42,425 nt of DNA from Viridibacillus soli. GTDB lineage: Bacteria > Bacillota > Bacilli > Bacillales_A > Planococcaceae. Every line of letters starts with the position of its first letter. The stretch's first letter is position 1. Of this stretch, positions 16,792 to 25,314 are shown piece by piece. The notes below the pieces were generated by a model. The model saw nothing but the letters and a program-made list of their open reading frames with translations, was not told the origin of the DNA and did not search any database. Location of the stretch: positions 1-42,425 of the forward strand of contig NZ_JAEOAH010000048.1 in assembly GCF_016612995.1 (NCBI RefSeq). The letters are read 5' to 3'. Made by a program: the position numbers and the translations under genes.

Positions 16792-18645
16792 TTACATCGC
16801 TTTTTTATTTGAGAATTGACTGTTATAGAGATCAGTATAAAAACCATCTAGTTCTAACAAATCATGATGTGATCCTTGTTCGATCACTTTTCCTTGGTCC
16901 ATTACTAGGATCAAGTCCGCGTCCCTGATAGTAGAGAGACGATGCGCAATTACGAAACTAGTTCGCCCTTCCATTAGGCGATTCATCGCTTGTTGGATAA
17001 GTAATTCAGTCCGTGTATCTACGCTTGATGTCGCTTCATCTAAAATCATGATAGGTGGATCCGCAAGAACTGCTCTGGCAATTGTTAAGAGCTGCTTTTG
17101 CCCTTGAGAAATGTTCGATGCTTCTTCATTTAAGACGGTGTCATAGCCATCTGGAAGCGTACGAATAAAGTGATGGGCTCGAGCCGTTTTGGCAGCACCG
17201 AATATTTCTTCGTCTGTAGCATTTTCTTTTCCAAAAGCTAAGTTCTCTTTTATCGTCCCATTAAAGAGCCATGTATCCTGAAGTACCATACCGAATGTTG
17301 TCCGGAGATCTTCGCGTGATATGTTACGAGTATCAAGACCGTCAATTTTGATTTTTCCACCATTTAGTTCATAGAATCTCATTAATAGATTAATCAATGT
17401 CGTCTTCCCAGCTCCAGTTGGTCCAACAATCGCAACTGTTTGCCCTGGAAGTACATCAATGTTCATGTCTTCTATTAATAGGTCCTTCCCATATCCAAAA
17501 TCAACATGTTCAAAAGTAACGGCACCTTTTGCATTTGATAAACTTGATGATGTCACTTCTTGTATTTCTTCTTCCTCATCCAGCAATTCAAAAACGCGTT
17601 CAGCTGCTGCGATTGTCGACTGAATAATATTGGCAATGTTCGCAGTTTGTGTAATTGGCTGAGTAAACTGACGTGAATACGTAATAAACGCTTGAATATC
17701 ACCGATTGAAATCGCGCGTTGTGTTACTAAAATACCACCCACAACACTGATAAGAACGTAACTCAAATTACCGATGAAGAACATTAAGGGCATAATAATC
17801 CCGGAGATGAATTGAGCTTTACGTCCTGCTTGATATAATTCCTCATTTACCTCGTCGAATTCTGCGACAGCTTTTTTCTCATGACCAAACACTTTAACGA
17901 CCTGGTGTCCCGTATACATTTCTTCTATATGACCGTTTAACTGACCAAGTGTTCTCTGCTGATCAGCAAAATGTTTTTGTGACCTTTTCAAAATCGGTTT
18001 AATGACAAAAATCGAGAGTGGTAGGCTAACAATTGAAATCAATGTCAAGAGCGGGCTGATTGTCAGCATCATTATAATAATCCCAACAATCGTTACAATT
18101 GATGTGATAAACTGCGTTACACTTTGTTGTAGCGTACTTCCGATCGTATCAATATCGTTCGTTACACGGCTTAATGTTTCACCATTTGGCCGGCCATCAT
18201 AATATTTGAGCGGGAGCTTCTCTAGCTTGTCATTAATCTCTTCTCTCAAATTATAAACCGTTTTTTGAGCGACACTAGACATAATGTACTGTTGAATATA
18301 GCTAAACAAACTGCTAATGACATACAATCCAGCTAGTAGGAGTAAAAGTTGACCAATTGCATGGAAGTTAATCTCCGCTCCTGGTACTCCTTTAAACTTG
18401 CTATATGCTCCTTCAAATAATTCAGTAATCGCGTTTCCCATTATCTTCGGTCCAGCAACCATAAAGACCGTACTCATAATGGCAGCAATAAACACAATAA
18501 CTAATTGCTTGCGATGCGGTTTTAAAAAGCCAAGCAGACGTCGGAATGTTCCTTTAAAGTCTTTTGCCTTTTGTCCAGCCATCATCATATTTCCGCCTTG
18601 CCCCATTGGCCCGCCTTGAGGTTGCGGTTTACTATGCTTACTCAT
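16792..18645 (-). CDS. ABC exporter half-transporter with the consensus catalytic site (YfiC-like)
   Basis: 617 aa. A Gly/Met-rich N-terminal tail is followed by six membrane spans (about 45-340) and a nucleotide-binding domain. Walker A is GPTGAGKTT (408-416), the signature is ISQGQKQ and Walker B is ILDEATSSVD with the catalytic Glu; the H-loop is IAHRLSTI. Its start overlaps the end of the first ABC gene by 4 bp. Together they should form a heterodimeric multidrug-type exporter, like B. subtilis YfiB/YfiC or BmrCD. The substrate is unknown; regulation by the operon's MarR protein fits drug export. Confidence 0.93.
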   Translation of the reverse strand: MSKHSKPQPQGGPMGQGGNMMMAGQKAKDFKGTFRRLLGFLKPHRKQLVIVFIAAIMSTVFMVAGPKIMGNAITELFEGAYSKFKGVPGAEINFHAIGQLLLLLAGLYVISSLFSYIQQYIMSSVAQKTVYNLREEINDKLEKLPLKYYDGRPNGETLSRVTNDIDTIGSTLQQSVTQFITSIVTIVGIIIMMLTISPLLTLISIVSLPLSIFVIKPILKRSQKHFADQQRTLGQLNGHIEEMYTGHQVVKVFGHEKKAVAEFDEVNEELYQAGRKAQFISGIIMPLMFFIGNLSYVLISVVGGILVTQRAISIGDIQAFITYSRQFTQPITQTANIANIIQSTIAAAERVFELLDEEEEIQEVTSSSLSNAKGAVTFEHVDFGYGKDLLIEDMNIDVLPGQTVAIVGPTGAGKTTLINLLMRFYELNGGKIKIDGLDTRNISREDLRTTFGMVLQDTWLFNGTIKENLAFGKENATDEEIFGAAKTARAHHFIRTLPDGYDTVLNEEASNISQGQKQLLTIARAVLADPPIMILDEATSSVDTRTELLIQQAMNRLMEGRTSFVIAHRLSTIRDADLILVMDQGKVIEQGSHHDLLELDGFYTDLYNSQFSNKKAM

Positions 18646-20375
18646 GCGATTTCCTCCTCTGAGAGCTGTGATTCGACGATTTCACGATATACATCATTCT
18701 GTTCAAGCAATTCTTTGTGCGTACCAATCCCAGCGATTTCTCCTTTATCTAAGACGATGATACGATCTGCATCAACCACGGTACTGACACGTTGAGCAAC
18801 GAGAAGCATAGTTGCATTCTTTGTTTCATCTTTCAGTGCAGCACGTAAATTTGCATCTGTTTTGTAATCAAGCGCTGAAAAGCTATCATCGAAAATATAA
18901 ATATCAGGTTTTCTTATTAGGGCTCTCGCAATGGAAAGTCGTTGTTTCTGACCACCAGATACGTTTGAACCACCTTGTGTGATTTCAGAATTATAACCGT
19001 CTTTCATTTTGTTTATGAAGTCTTCAGCCTGTGCTATGCGAGCTGCATGTTCGACTTCAGCTTGCGTCGCATCTTCTTTTCCGAAGCGAAGATTTTCAGC
19101 AATTGTACCTGAAAAGAGCAGTGCCTTTTGTGGTACAAAGCCAATTTTTGAACGTATCTCCTCCAGTGAAGAATCTCTAAGATCAATGCCGTTTACTCTA
19201 ATCGTACCACTTGTCACATCATAAAAACGCGGAATCAAGTTCACTAATGTTGATTTCCCAGCGCCAGTACCTCCAATGATGGCCGTAATTTCACCTGATT
19301 GTGCGCTAAAACTAATATCCGATAATACAGGTTCTTCTGCTCCTGGATAGGTAAACGTTACATGTTCAAATTCAAGTGTTCCACGTTCACGGTCTGCCGC
19401 TTTTGTCCCTTCATCAAGGAATGTTGGTTTCTTTTCTAACACTTCATTTATACGATTGGCAGATACAGCAGCTCGTGGCACCATAACAAACATCATAGAT
19501 GCCATAACAAGAGCGAACATAATTTGCATAACGTATTGGATAAAAGCCATCAAGTCACCAATCTGCATACCACCATTATCAATTCGAATGCCACCAAACC
19601 AAATGATGCCAACAACCGTTAAGTTCATAACAAGCATCATAGCTGGCATTAATAATGCCATCACTTTATTCACTTTAATGGAAACATCCGTTAAATCTTT
19701 ATTTGCCTTTTGCAGCCGCACTTTCTCTTGTTTTTCATGATTAAAAGCTCGGATTACGCGAATACCCGTTAAGTTTTCTCGCAGTACTAAGTTCAAACGA
19801 TCCAATCTTGTTTGCACAGTTTTAAATAGCGGTATCCCTTTAAACATAATAAAAAAAACGGAACCCATTAATAAAGGTATCGTCGCAACAATGATAAGCG
19901 ATAATTTTGCATCCTTTGAAATCGCCATTATTAATCCACCAACAAACATAATCGGTGCACTTACGACCATACGGAGTAGCATAATAACTACTTGTTGTAC
20001 TTGCGTTATATCATTTGTTGTTCTTGTAATTAGTGATGCAGTTCCAACTTCATCAAAATCTTGAAGTGAAAATTGCTCAACATGCTTAAACACTTTCCTG
20101 CGAATATCACGACCAAATCCCATTGCCGCTTTTGATGAGTAATAGCTCGCTACGATTGACGCAGCTGCTCCAAATGTAGCAACTAATAGCATTAACCCAC
20201 CAATTTTCCAAATATACGCAGTATCACCTACTACTACCCCATTATTAATAATATCTGACATAAGTGTAGGTAAAAAGAGGTCTGACATGGATTGCAAGAA
20301 AACAAGTCCAATTACTGCTAGAATGATCCACTTATAAAATGATAGGTTTTTCAGTAGTTTTATCACTTTGTACAT
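18642..20375 (-). CDS. ABC exporter half-transporter with a degenerate site (YfiB-like)
   Basis: 577 aa: six membrane spans (about 15-300) and an ATPase domain. Walker A is GGTGAGKST (368-376) and the signature is VSGGQKQ (472-478). Walker B reads IYIFDDSFSALD, with Asp497 where the catalytic Glu is expected, and the H-loop is VAQRVSTV, with Gln528 for His. Both changes mark the non-catalytic site of heterodimeric exporters, so it must work with the downstream 617-aa partner. Its start lies inside the MarR gene (13-bp overlap). Confidence 0.93.
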   Translation of the reverse strand: MYKVIKLLKNLSFYKWIILAVIGLVFLQSMSDLFLPTLMSDIINNGVVVGDTAYIWKIGGLMLLVATFGAAASIVASYYSSKAAMGFGRDIRRKVFKHVEQFSLQDFDEVGTASLITRTTNDITQVQQVVIMLLRMVVSAPIMFVGGLIMAISKDAKLSLIIVATIPLLMGSVFFIMFKGIPLFKTVQTRLDRLNLVLRENLTGIRVIRAFNHEKQEKVRLQKANKDLTDVSIKVNKVMALLMPAMMLVMNLTVVGIIWFGGIRIDNGGMQIGDLMAFIQYVMQIMFALVMASMMFVMVPRAAVSANRINEVLEKKPTFLDEGTKAADRERGTLEFEHVTFTYPGAEEPVLSDISFSAQSGEITAIIGGTGAGKSTLVNLIPRFYDVTSGTIRVNGIDLRDSSLEEIRSKIGFVPQKALLFSGTIAENLRFGKEDATQAEVEHAARIAQAEDFINKMKDGYNSEITQGGSNVSGGQKQRLSIARALIRKPDIYIFDDSFSALDYKTDANLRAALKDETKNATMLLVAQRVSTVVDADRIIVLDKGEIAGIGTHKELLEQNDVYREIVESQLSEEEIA

Positions 20376-20845
20376 TCCCCTTTTTCGTTAGCTTCTTCTT
20401 CCAAAAACGTGGCTATTTGGAGATGTGTTGAGAGCAGCTCATCATATTGTTTTACTCCTAGCGATTGAGTAGCTTTTTCAAATACTTGCTGAATATTACT
20501 TTCCTGCAGTTGCATCTTATCGTAAAGCAGTCTTCCTTTTTCACTAAGGGTCAACTGCATTTCACGTCGATTATCTTCTACTGGATTTCTCTTGATCAAT
20601 TCTGCTTGAACAAGTCCATCAACCGCTTGACTTAAAGTGCTTTTCGGATAAAATGTTGCTTTTCCTAGCTGTTTTTGTGTCATTTCCTCAAATGGTGCTA
20701 TCGTTATTAATAGTGCATATTGAGGCACCGTGAGATCATTTGCCAAAGCAGTTCTATGGACAATTCTCCTGATACTATGACTCACATGCCAAAATGAATG
20801 TAAAAGCTCATCTGACCGTATGGAAGATTTCTTCTCACTACTCAT
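20363..20845 (-). CDS. MarR-family repressor of the ABC exporter operon
   Basis: 160 aa starting at MSSEKKSSIR, chosen because GAGGG lies 5 nt before that ATG; a frame extending 40 codons further would run through the promoter. The winged-helix core includes LTVPQYALLITIAPFEEMTQ, LGKATFYPKSTLSQAVDGLV and the wing NPVEDNRREMQLTLSEKG. MarR dimers bind palindromes and release DNA on ligand binding. As first gene of the operon it very probably represses itself and the exporter. Confidence 0.92.
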   Translation of the reverse strand: MSSEKKSSIRSDELLHSFWHVSHSIRRIVHRTALANDLTVPQYALLITIAPFEEMTQKQLGKATFYPKSTLSQAVDGLVQAELIKRNPVEDNRREMQLTLSEKGRLLYDKMQLQESNIQQVFEKATQSLGVKQYDELLSTHLQIATFLEEEANEKGECTK

Positions 20846-20879
20846 AATTCCCTCATTCCTTCCATTTTCGAATAGTTCC

Positions 20880-20932
20880 ATTACGAACAGTTCTAGAATA
20901 TTTAATCTACTCTTATTTGCAAACCTAGTCAA
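20880..20932 (-). promoter_or_regulatory. Promoter and likely MarR operator
   Basis: Minus-strand -35 TTGACT (20927-20932), 17-bp spacer and -10 TAGATT (20904-20909). Just downstream is the palindromic TTCTAGAA within TATTCTAGAACTGTTCGTA (about 20883-20901), well placed for repression. Confidence 0.55.
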
Positions 20933-20985
20933 GGTAAAAATATTTATACAGCCAAATTGAATCATTCACCCATTTAGATATAGAA

Positions 20986-21028
20986 AAACCCCGAGTAATG
21001 GACTTGCAATGTCCATTACTCGGGGTTT
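20986..21028 (-). terminator. Terminator of the 152-aa exported protein gene
   Basis: AAACCCCGAGTAATGGAC and its perfect complement form an 18-bp stem with a 7-nt loop, usable on both strands. Confidence 0.88.
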
Positions 21029-21062
21029 ACTTTTTGAGAGCTAACATGAAATTAGAAATACA

Positions 21063-21521
21063 TTAATCAGTTGGATTATCATCAGAAAATTCAGCATCTC
21101 CCATTATATCGTTCTTCTTCCAACCATTAAATTCGCCGTTTTCTATTGCTTCTCTTTTTGCCGAGCGACCAAATTCTCCTTCTAAAAATTCACCTTTTAA
21201 ATCATAAAGAGCGTATTTTTTTACTATCATATGCTTATCCTCATATATAGAAGCAAAAAAATAAAGATCTTGCCCTTTGTAACCAGCAGGTAAAGTATGA
21301 AAAGAATATTCCCCTAAATCTTTCTGTACTACCTCTAAATCGCTCCCATTAACTTTTTTCCTGACGTTTAAAGTAGCATTTTTATACTCTTTGAATATTT
21401 GTTCATTTTCAGATAAAGAAGAATAAAATTCATCAGCTGATTTATCTTTTGCAAATACATACCCAGTACTATTCAAAAAGATAAAAGGCATTAACAGAAC
21501 TATTAAAATTTTAAGTTTCAA
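21063..21521 (-). CDS. Small exported protein of unknown function
   Basis: 152 aa with an N-terminal signal peptide (KLKILIVLLMPFIFLNSTGY, cleavage near VFA-KD). The mature chain is charged and mixed alpha/beta (EFYSSLSENEQIFKEYKNAT, GYKGQDLYFFASIYED) with an acidic tail ending FSDDNPTD. No lipobox and no recognised domain. It has its own terminator. Confidence 0.7.
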   Translation of the reverse strand: MKLKILIVLLMPFIFLNSTGYVFAKDKSADEFYSSLSENEQIFKEYKNATLNVRKKVNGSDLEVVQKDLGEYSFHTLPAGYKGQDLYFFASIYEDKHMIVKKYALYDLKGEFLEGEFGRSAKREAIENGEFNGWKKNDIMGDAEFSDDNPTD

Positions 21522-21798
21522 AATTGTCTCACCACCTTTTCATCATATTATTGACAGGTGCATGTACTTCATACAGATACTCACAATAGACTTCTTTGTA
21601 TGCACGATTGCTATGTATCACGTTAGTTGATTACATCAACATCAATAGCAAGTAATATATAAAAAGTGATAGCTCGAGAAACTAAGCATTAGTGTAAAAG
21701 TAATTACTTCTCCTTCAGGAACCCTAGCATACATAGCAAGTGAATTTCTAAATATTACCGGTAATTTTAAATTGTTATTCATCTATCCTAGAAATAGA
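21522..21798. other. Gene-free interval
   Basis: No supported gene. A single GTTAGTTGA word (about 21622) resembles half of the AACTAAC repeat family. Confidence 0.4.
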
Positions 21799-21856
21799 AA
21801 TCCCCTTATACATGCGGAACGGAGTGTTCCACTACGTATAAGGGGATTTTTTATTG
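21799..21856. terminator. Long hairpin after the methyltransferase gene
   Basis: AAATCCCCTTATAC and GTATAAGGGGATTT pair perfectly, with an inner GGAAC/GTTCC stem. T-rich sequence follows on both strands; on the minus strand it ends the operon at 21886. Confidence 0.8.
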
Positions 21857-21885
21857 TCTAGAAATTCAGTCGCCTTGCTCTTTTC

Positions 21886-22827
21886 CTATTTACAAACAAC
21901 TACTTGTCTAGAAAATGTACCTTTTTTCGCGATACAGCGATCTATTATTTCAAAACCAGCTTCTTCAATCATATGATCGATCGTGTCAATCGTTACAATG
22001 ACAATTTTTTTTGTGAAACGGCGTGCTTCTTTGACGATTTCAAGCTGTTCATCAGCCGTAATATGTGTGAATAAATTATAGGGCATATCAATGATTGCAA
22101 CGTCATAGTTGTCAACAACTTCAGCAATCGGCCCGGTAGCTACATCGCCAACGAGTCCGAAATGGGCGATATTCTTTCTCGAACCTAAAACAACACGCGG
22201 GTTAATATCTCGACCTTCGATATCAATGCCCATTGATAAGGCCTCTACCAACACTGTCCCAATGCCACAACAAGGATCGATTACCCGTACCCCTTTAGGA
22301 TGCGGAGCGGCAATATTTGCAACTGCTCTTGCGACACGTGTACTTAATGCTGTCGAATACATATGTGGCTTATGCTGATGTTGAAGCCAGATTGCTTCGC
22401 TTACTACCAACTTTCCGAAATACCATTTGCCGTCTATCGTAAGAACACCATATATCGTTTTGGGATGATCCAAATCTGGCTCGCCTTGAATTCGTAAACC
22501 AATCTCACGCTCGATTTTCCGTCGCTCTGGATGCCCAATCTTTTTCGTAGCATCCAGCTCAATCGTATTCAAACAAACGACTTTAAATGTAGATTCATCT
22601 AAATCAAGTTGTTCAACTAAGTCTGAAAGTTGTTCAAAACTTTCACCTTCATATATCACATCAAGTCGTTCTTTCATAAATGGACTTCGGCTTGGATCAA
22701 TCTCTATCGTACTTTTCAACACATTTGAAGGGACGTCGAATCCAAAAAACGACCGCATCTCCATGCGACACAAATCATACTCATCTGTATGCCACATATA
22801 TGTGTAAATAAATTCTGTGTTACTCAA
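21886..22827 (-). CDS. TRM11-type SAM-dependent RNA methyltransferase
   Basis: 313 aa. The N-terminal half (about 1-150) is a THUMP-like, RNA-binding type region. The C-terminal Rossmann domain has motif I VIDPCCGIGTVLVEAL and the GRDINPRVVLGSRKN acidic loop. The catalytic IDMPYN corresponds to the D/N-PPY motif of N2-guanine methyltransferases, with Met replacing the first Pro. Relatives modify tRNA guanosines (Trm11/Trm-G10), but the bacterial substrate is not established. The gene lies 14 bp after the 192-aa gene in one operon. Confidence 0.82.
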   Translation of the reverse strand: MSNTEFIYTYMWHTDEYDLCRMEMRSFFGFDVPSNVLKSTIEIDPSRSPFMKERLDVIYEGESFEQLSDLVEQLDLDESTFKVVCLNTIELDATKKIGHPERRKIEREIGLRIQGEPDLDHPKTIYGVLTIDGKWYFGKLVVSEAIWLQHQHKPHMYSTALSTRVARAVANIAAPHPKGVRVIDPCCGIGTVLVEALSMGIDIEGRDINPRVVLGSRKNIAHFGLVGDVATGPIAEVVDNYDVAIIDMPYNLFTHITADEQLEIVKEARRFTKKIVIVTIDTIDHMIEEAGFEIIDRCIAKKGTFSRQVVVCK

Positions 22828-22841
22828 TCAATTCCCATCCT

Positions 22842-23420
22842 TTACTGCGCTTCCTCAATCGCTTCAACCAACTTGAAGACGAAGCGATAAATCATGTTGT
22901 AGATTTCTTCAAACGACTGCGTTTCATTAAACCCTTCCACATAGCCTAGCGCAAAATTCACGTCCCATAAACCATCTTCAGCAGAAAACATGACACTGTG
23001 TTTCGCGTTGTCTCCGTGTAAATGTGTATCTAAATAGGTTTTAATGGCATCGCCGAATTTCTTTTGTAACTTCAAACCAAATAAAGCCGTATACGTTTCA
23101 AATACATCATCGAATTCTAGCGCAATTGCATCGATGCGGACGAGCTCAAAAATATTCGACTCTACATAAACGAATTCATTGTTCTGCTTCTTCAAATACG
23201 AAATCGGCTCGTTCAAAAAGGCCGCAGTTTCCGTACTTATCAAATCTTCCGTTTCTTTGTTACAACGTTCAAATACTTGGGCATGGAAAGCTTTCTCTGT
23301 AGCAATTACCTCTTGAAGTAATTGATGCTTTTCTGCATATTCTTTTTCAATATCAAACAATCCAATTTTGTTATCTTGCACACGCTCTGCAATATATTGT
23401 TCCATCTGTTGTTTTAACAA
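22842..23420 (-). CDS. Conserved hypothetical protein, 192 aa
   Basis: A soluble, mostly helical acidic protein (MLKQQMEQYIAERVQDNKIG; C-terminal YRFVFKLVEAIEEAQ) with no signal peptide or membrane span. A central part (FGLKLQKKFGDAIKTYLDTH, SAEDGLWDVNFALGYVEGF) looks like a compact conserved domain. I do not recognise a function. It is the first gene of a two-gene unit with the TRM11-type methyltransferase, suggesting a shared role that the sequence does not reveal. Confidence 0.75.
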   Translation of the reverse strand: MLKQQMEQYIAERVQDNKIGLFDIEKEYAEKHQLLQEVIATEKAFHAQVFERCNKETEDLISTETAAFLNEPISYLKKQNNEFVYVESNIFELVRIDAIALEFDDVFETYTALFGLKLQKKFGDAIKTYLDTHLHGDNAKHSVMFSAEDGLWDVNFALGYVEGFNETQSFEEIYNMIYRFVFKLVEAIEEAQ

Positions 23421-23636
23421 TTTAAGTCAGCTCCTTCAATAGAAAGGAATTGAACTGGATTCCTCTCATCTACTAGTATAGCCTAGATTGCGCTGTTAAG
23501 CCTTTAATTTATTATCTTGAAATATAGTTCTTTGATTGTTGTATAATTTGCACAATTCGCTGCAGATTTATCCGATTGTTGTATTTTAGTACCTGTCACT
23601 CATAGGTTTTAATTCAATTAGTATTCATTTTTCGTT

Positions 23637-23741
23637 CTATAAAAATAATTGATAGTTCAGATCTCTAACTCCCCATGAAAAATCTGGTTTTAGATTAGTT
23701 GGTGTATAACCGAATAACAACTCACGTATAAAGGGATACAT
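23637..23741 (-). CDS. 34-aa small protein (candidate)
   Basis: MYPFIRELLFGYTPTNLKPD followed by an aromatic tail ending YQLFL. AGGGGAAATAAGG lies just upstream of the ATG, and a well-formed promoter sits about 35 bp further up, which excludes the longer in-frame extension. No family known. The evidence is promoter plus ribosome site plus sensible length. Confidence 0.42.
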   Translation of the reverse strand: MYPFIRELLFGYTPTNLKPDFSWGVRDLNYQLFL

Positions 23742-23772
23742 CGCCTTATTTCCCCTAATTTTTAGGTGTATT

Positions 23773-23800
23773 ATTTTAGCACATTTTATTGTGCTATCAA
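23773..23800 (-). promoter_or_regulatory. Promoter with palindrome in its spacer
   Basis: Minus-strand -35 TTGATA, 16-bp spacer and -10 TAAAAT. The spacer itself is the palindrome GCACA-ATAAAA-TGTGC, filling the gap between the two boxes as a repressor operator would. Confidence 0.5.
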
Positions 23801-23894
23801 AATACCGTTGTTTTTTTGTCAACATTGTTCGAATAGACAAGCACCATTTGTCAACACGAATAATAGGATATAAAAAAATAAGGGGTGTTGTGCA

Positions 23895-24527
23895 GTGGCT
23901 TGGTTAATCATTTTGGCTTTTGCTTTTTCATCAAGTATTGATAATTTAGGTGTAGGACTTTCTTATGGAATTCGAAAGGTAACCGTTAGATTTGACAAAA
24001 ATTTATTAATCGCGTTCATTTGTTTTCTTATGAGTATGGGAGGAATTACATTTGGAGTTTGGCTCTCGACCATTCTTCCAGGTATGCTTCCTGTAATCTT
24101 TGGGGCGTTATTATTATTTGTTATTGGTATTCGGATTATTCTTTTGGCTAAACCACTAAAAAAAGAGACTTCAAAAGTGGATAGTAAGAATGAAGTGCAG
24201 TCCAATAGTGTTCAAGGTATTTTAAGAAATCCCGAGGTAGCTGATCTCAATAAGTCTGGTGAGATTGGTTGGGGAGAATCTGTACTTCTCGGCGTTGCAT
24301 TATCGGCGAATGCACTTACGAATGGGCTAGGCGCTGGTTTACTCGGTCTTTCACCGATTGCAATTTCGATAACTGCTGCAATTGGGAGTTTTATTACTGT
24401 TTGGGCAGGGGTCAAGTTAGGAAGTAAAGTAGCAGATGTGCGAATTGGTTCATTTACCGTTGGGCAATTTGGAACGATTATTAGTGGTGTAATTATTTTA
24501 TTACTTGCTTTTACAGCATTCTTTTAA
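23895..24527 (+). CDS. ytaF: YtaF-type sporulation membrane protein
   Basis: 210 aa, with six predicted spans in two halves of three joined by a hydrophilic linker (about 78-120). It is related to the MntP manganese exporter fold. Hallmarks are FSSSIDNLGVGLSYGIRK near the start and the mirrored SANALTNGLGAGLLG in the second half, with the paired Asn/Asp residues of the family. It begins at GTG with AAGGGGTG upstream. YtaF is named for sporulation genes of Bacillus; the transported ion is not established. Two TTGTCAACA words lie upstream. Confidence 0.85.
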   Translation: MAWLIILAFAFSSSIDNLGVGLSYGIRKVTVRFDKNLLIAFICFLMSMGGITFGVWLSTILPGMLPVIFGALLLFVIGIRIILLAKPLKKETSKVDSKNEVQSNSVQGILRNPEVADLNKSGEIGWGESVLLGVALSANALTNGLGAGLLGLSPIAISITAAIGSFITVWAGVKLGSKVADVRIGSFTVGQFGTIISGVIILLLAFTAFF

Positions 24528-24535
24528 CAGAAAAC

Positions 24536-24552
24536 GTTGACAAATTGTCAAC
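24536..24552 (+). promoter_or_regulatory. 17-bp perfect operator-like palindrome
   Basis: GTTGACAA-A-TTGTCAAC. It contains a consensus -35 TTGACA for the XRE-DUF1232 gene, with TATACA/TACACT candidates for -10 at 24559-24566. The half-site TTGTCAACA also occurs at 23816-23824 and 23848-23856, upstream of ytaF. It may be the binding site of the XRE protein. Confidence 0.5.
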
Positions 24553-24639
24553 ATAATTATACACTTCTTGAGAATATATAATTTCACATTAGACAACTGT
24601 ATTAAGTCACATTAGTAACTTCAGAAAGGAGAATCGAAA

Positions 24640-25284
24640 ATGGCTGAGAAGAGAAACAGTACTACTCTTGGTTTATTGCTGAGAGAATTATTGAAAGAAC
24701 GTTCATTGTCCATGCGGAAGTTTAGTGAACTCACGGGAATTGATAAAGCTACGATCTCACGGATAATAAACGATAAACGAAAAGCAACCCCACAACATTT
24801 AGAAAAATTTGCGGACTGCCTTGGAGTTCCTTTAATCAATCTTTTTGAAGCTGCAGGATACCCTATTGAACAGAGCCAAGAAAAGTCTCATTCAGATATT
24901 CATACGTCTGTTGACGCAATACAAGCTTTTCTAAAGTCTTCTAATGTTTATGATAATCAATTTTCGATGGCAGATGTTGAACAGAAATTAGAAAACTATG
25001 GACTATATGCGCAAACAGAAGAGGGTAAAAATACGATTCTTAAGGGTTTTGATGAAAAAATTCAGAATGTAGGAAGCATAGGCCCATTTATAAGCAAATT
25101 GAAAGAGTTATATGAGAAGTTCACATTAGGGAAGGGTACACTATTTGAACTAACCTTAATTGGAAGTACATTATTATATTTTATTATTCCCGTCGATGTT
25201 ATTCCGGATTATTTATTTCCTATTGGCTATTTAGACGATGCAATAGCTGTACAACTTACTACAAATGCATTAGTAAAAAAATAA
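24640..25284 (+). CDS. XRE helix-turn-helix protein fused to a DUF1232 (YkvA-like) domain
   Basis: 214 aa. The N-terminal XRE/Cro domain (about 8-68) contains LLRELLKERSLSMRKFSELT and DKATISRIINDKRKATPQHL. A charged linker leads to a C-terminal DUF1232 domain (about 165-210) with hydrophobic stretch IGSTLLYFIIPVDVIPDYLF and IGYLDDAI, the family's PxDxIPD...GxxDD signature, normally membrane-associated. So it appears to be a DNA-binding protein tied to the membrane. Ribosome site AAAGGAG. A perfect palindrome overlaps the likely promoter. Confidence 0.88.
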   Translation: MAEKRNSTTLGLLLRELLKERSLSMRKFSELTGIDKATISRIINDKRKATPQHLEKFADCLGVPLINLFEAAGYPIEQSQEKSHSDIHTSVDAIQAFLKSSNVYDNQFSMADVEQKLENYGLYAQTEEGKNTILKGFDEKIQNVGSIGPFISKLKELYEKFTLGKGTLFELTLIGSTLLYFIIPVDVIPDYLFPIGYLDDAIAVQLTTNALVKK

Positions 25285-25314
25285 CTTACAATTAAATGAT
25301 AGGTGGATTTATTT

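Noticed and set aside
23895-24527. Assignment as the manganese exporter MntP
   Set aside because: The two-half repeat with a long linker and the N-terminal SSSIDNLGVGLSYGIRK fit YtaF better than MntP, and no manganese riboswitch is visible upstream.
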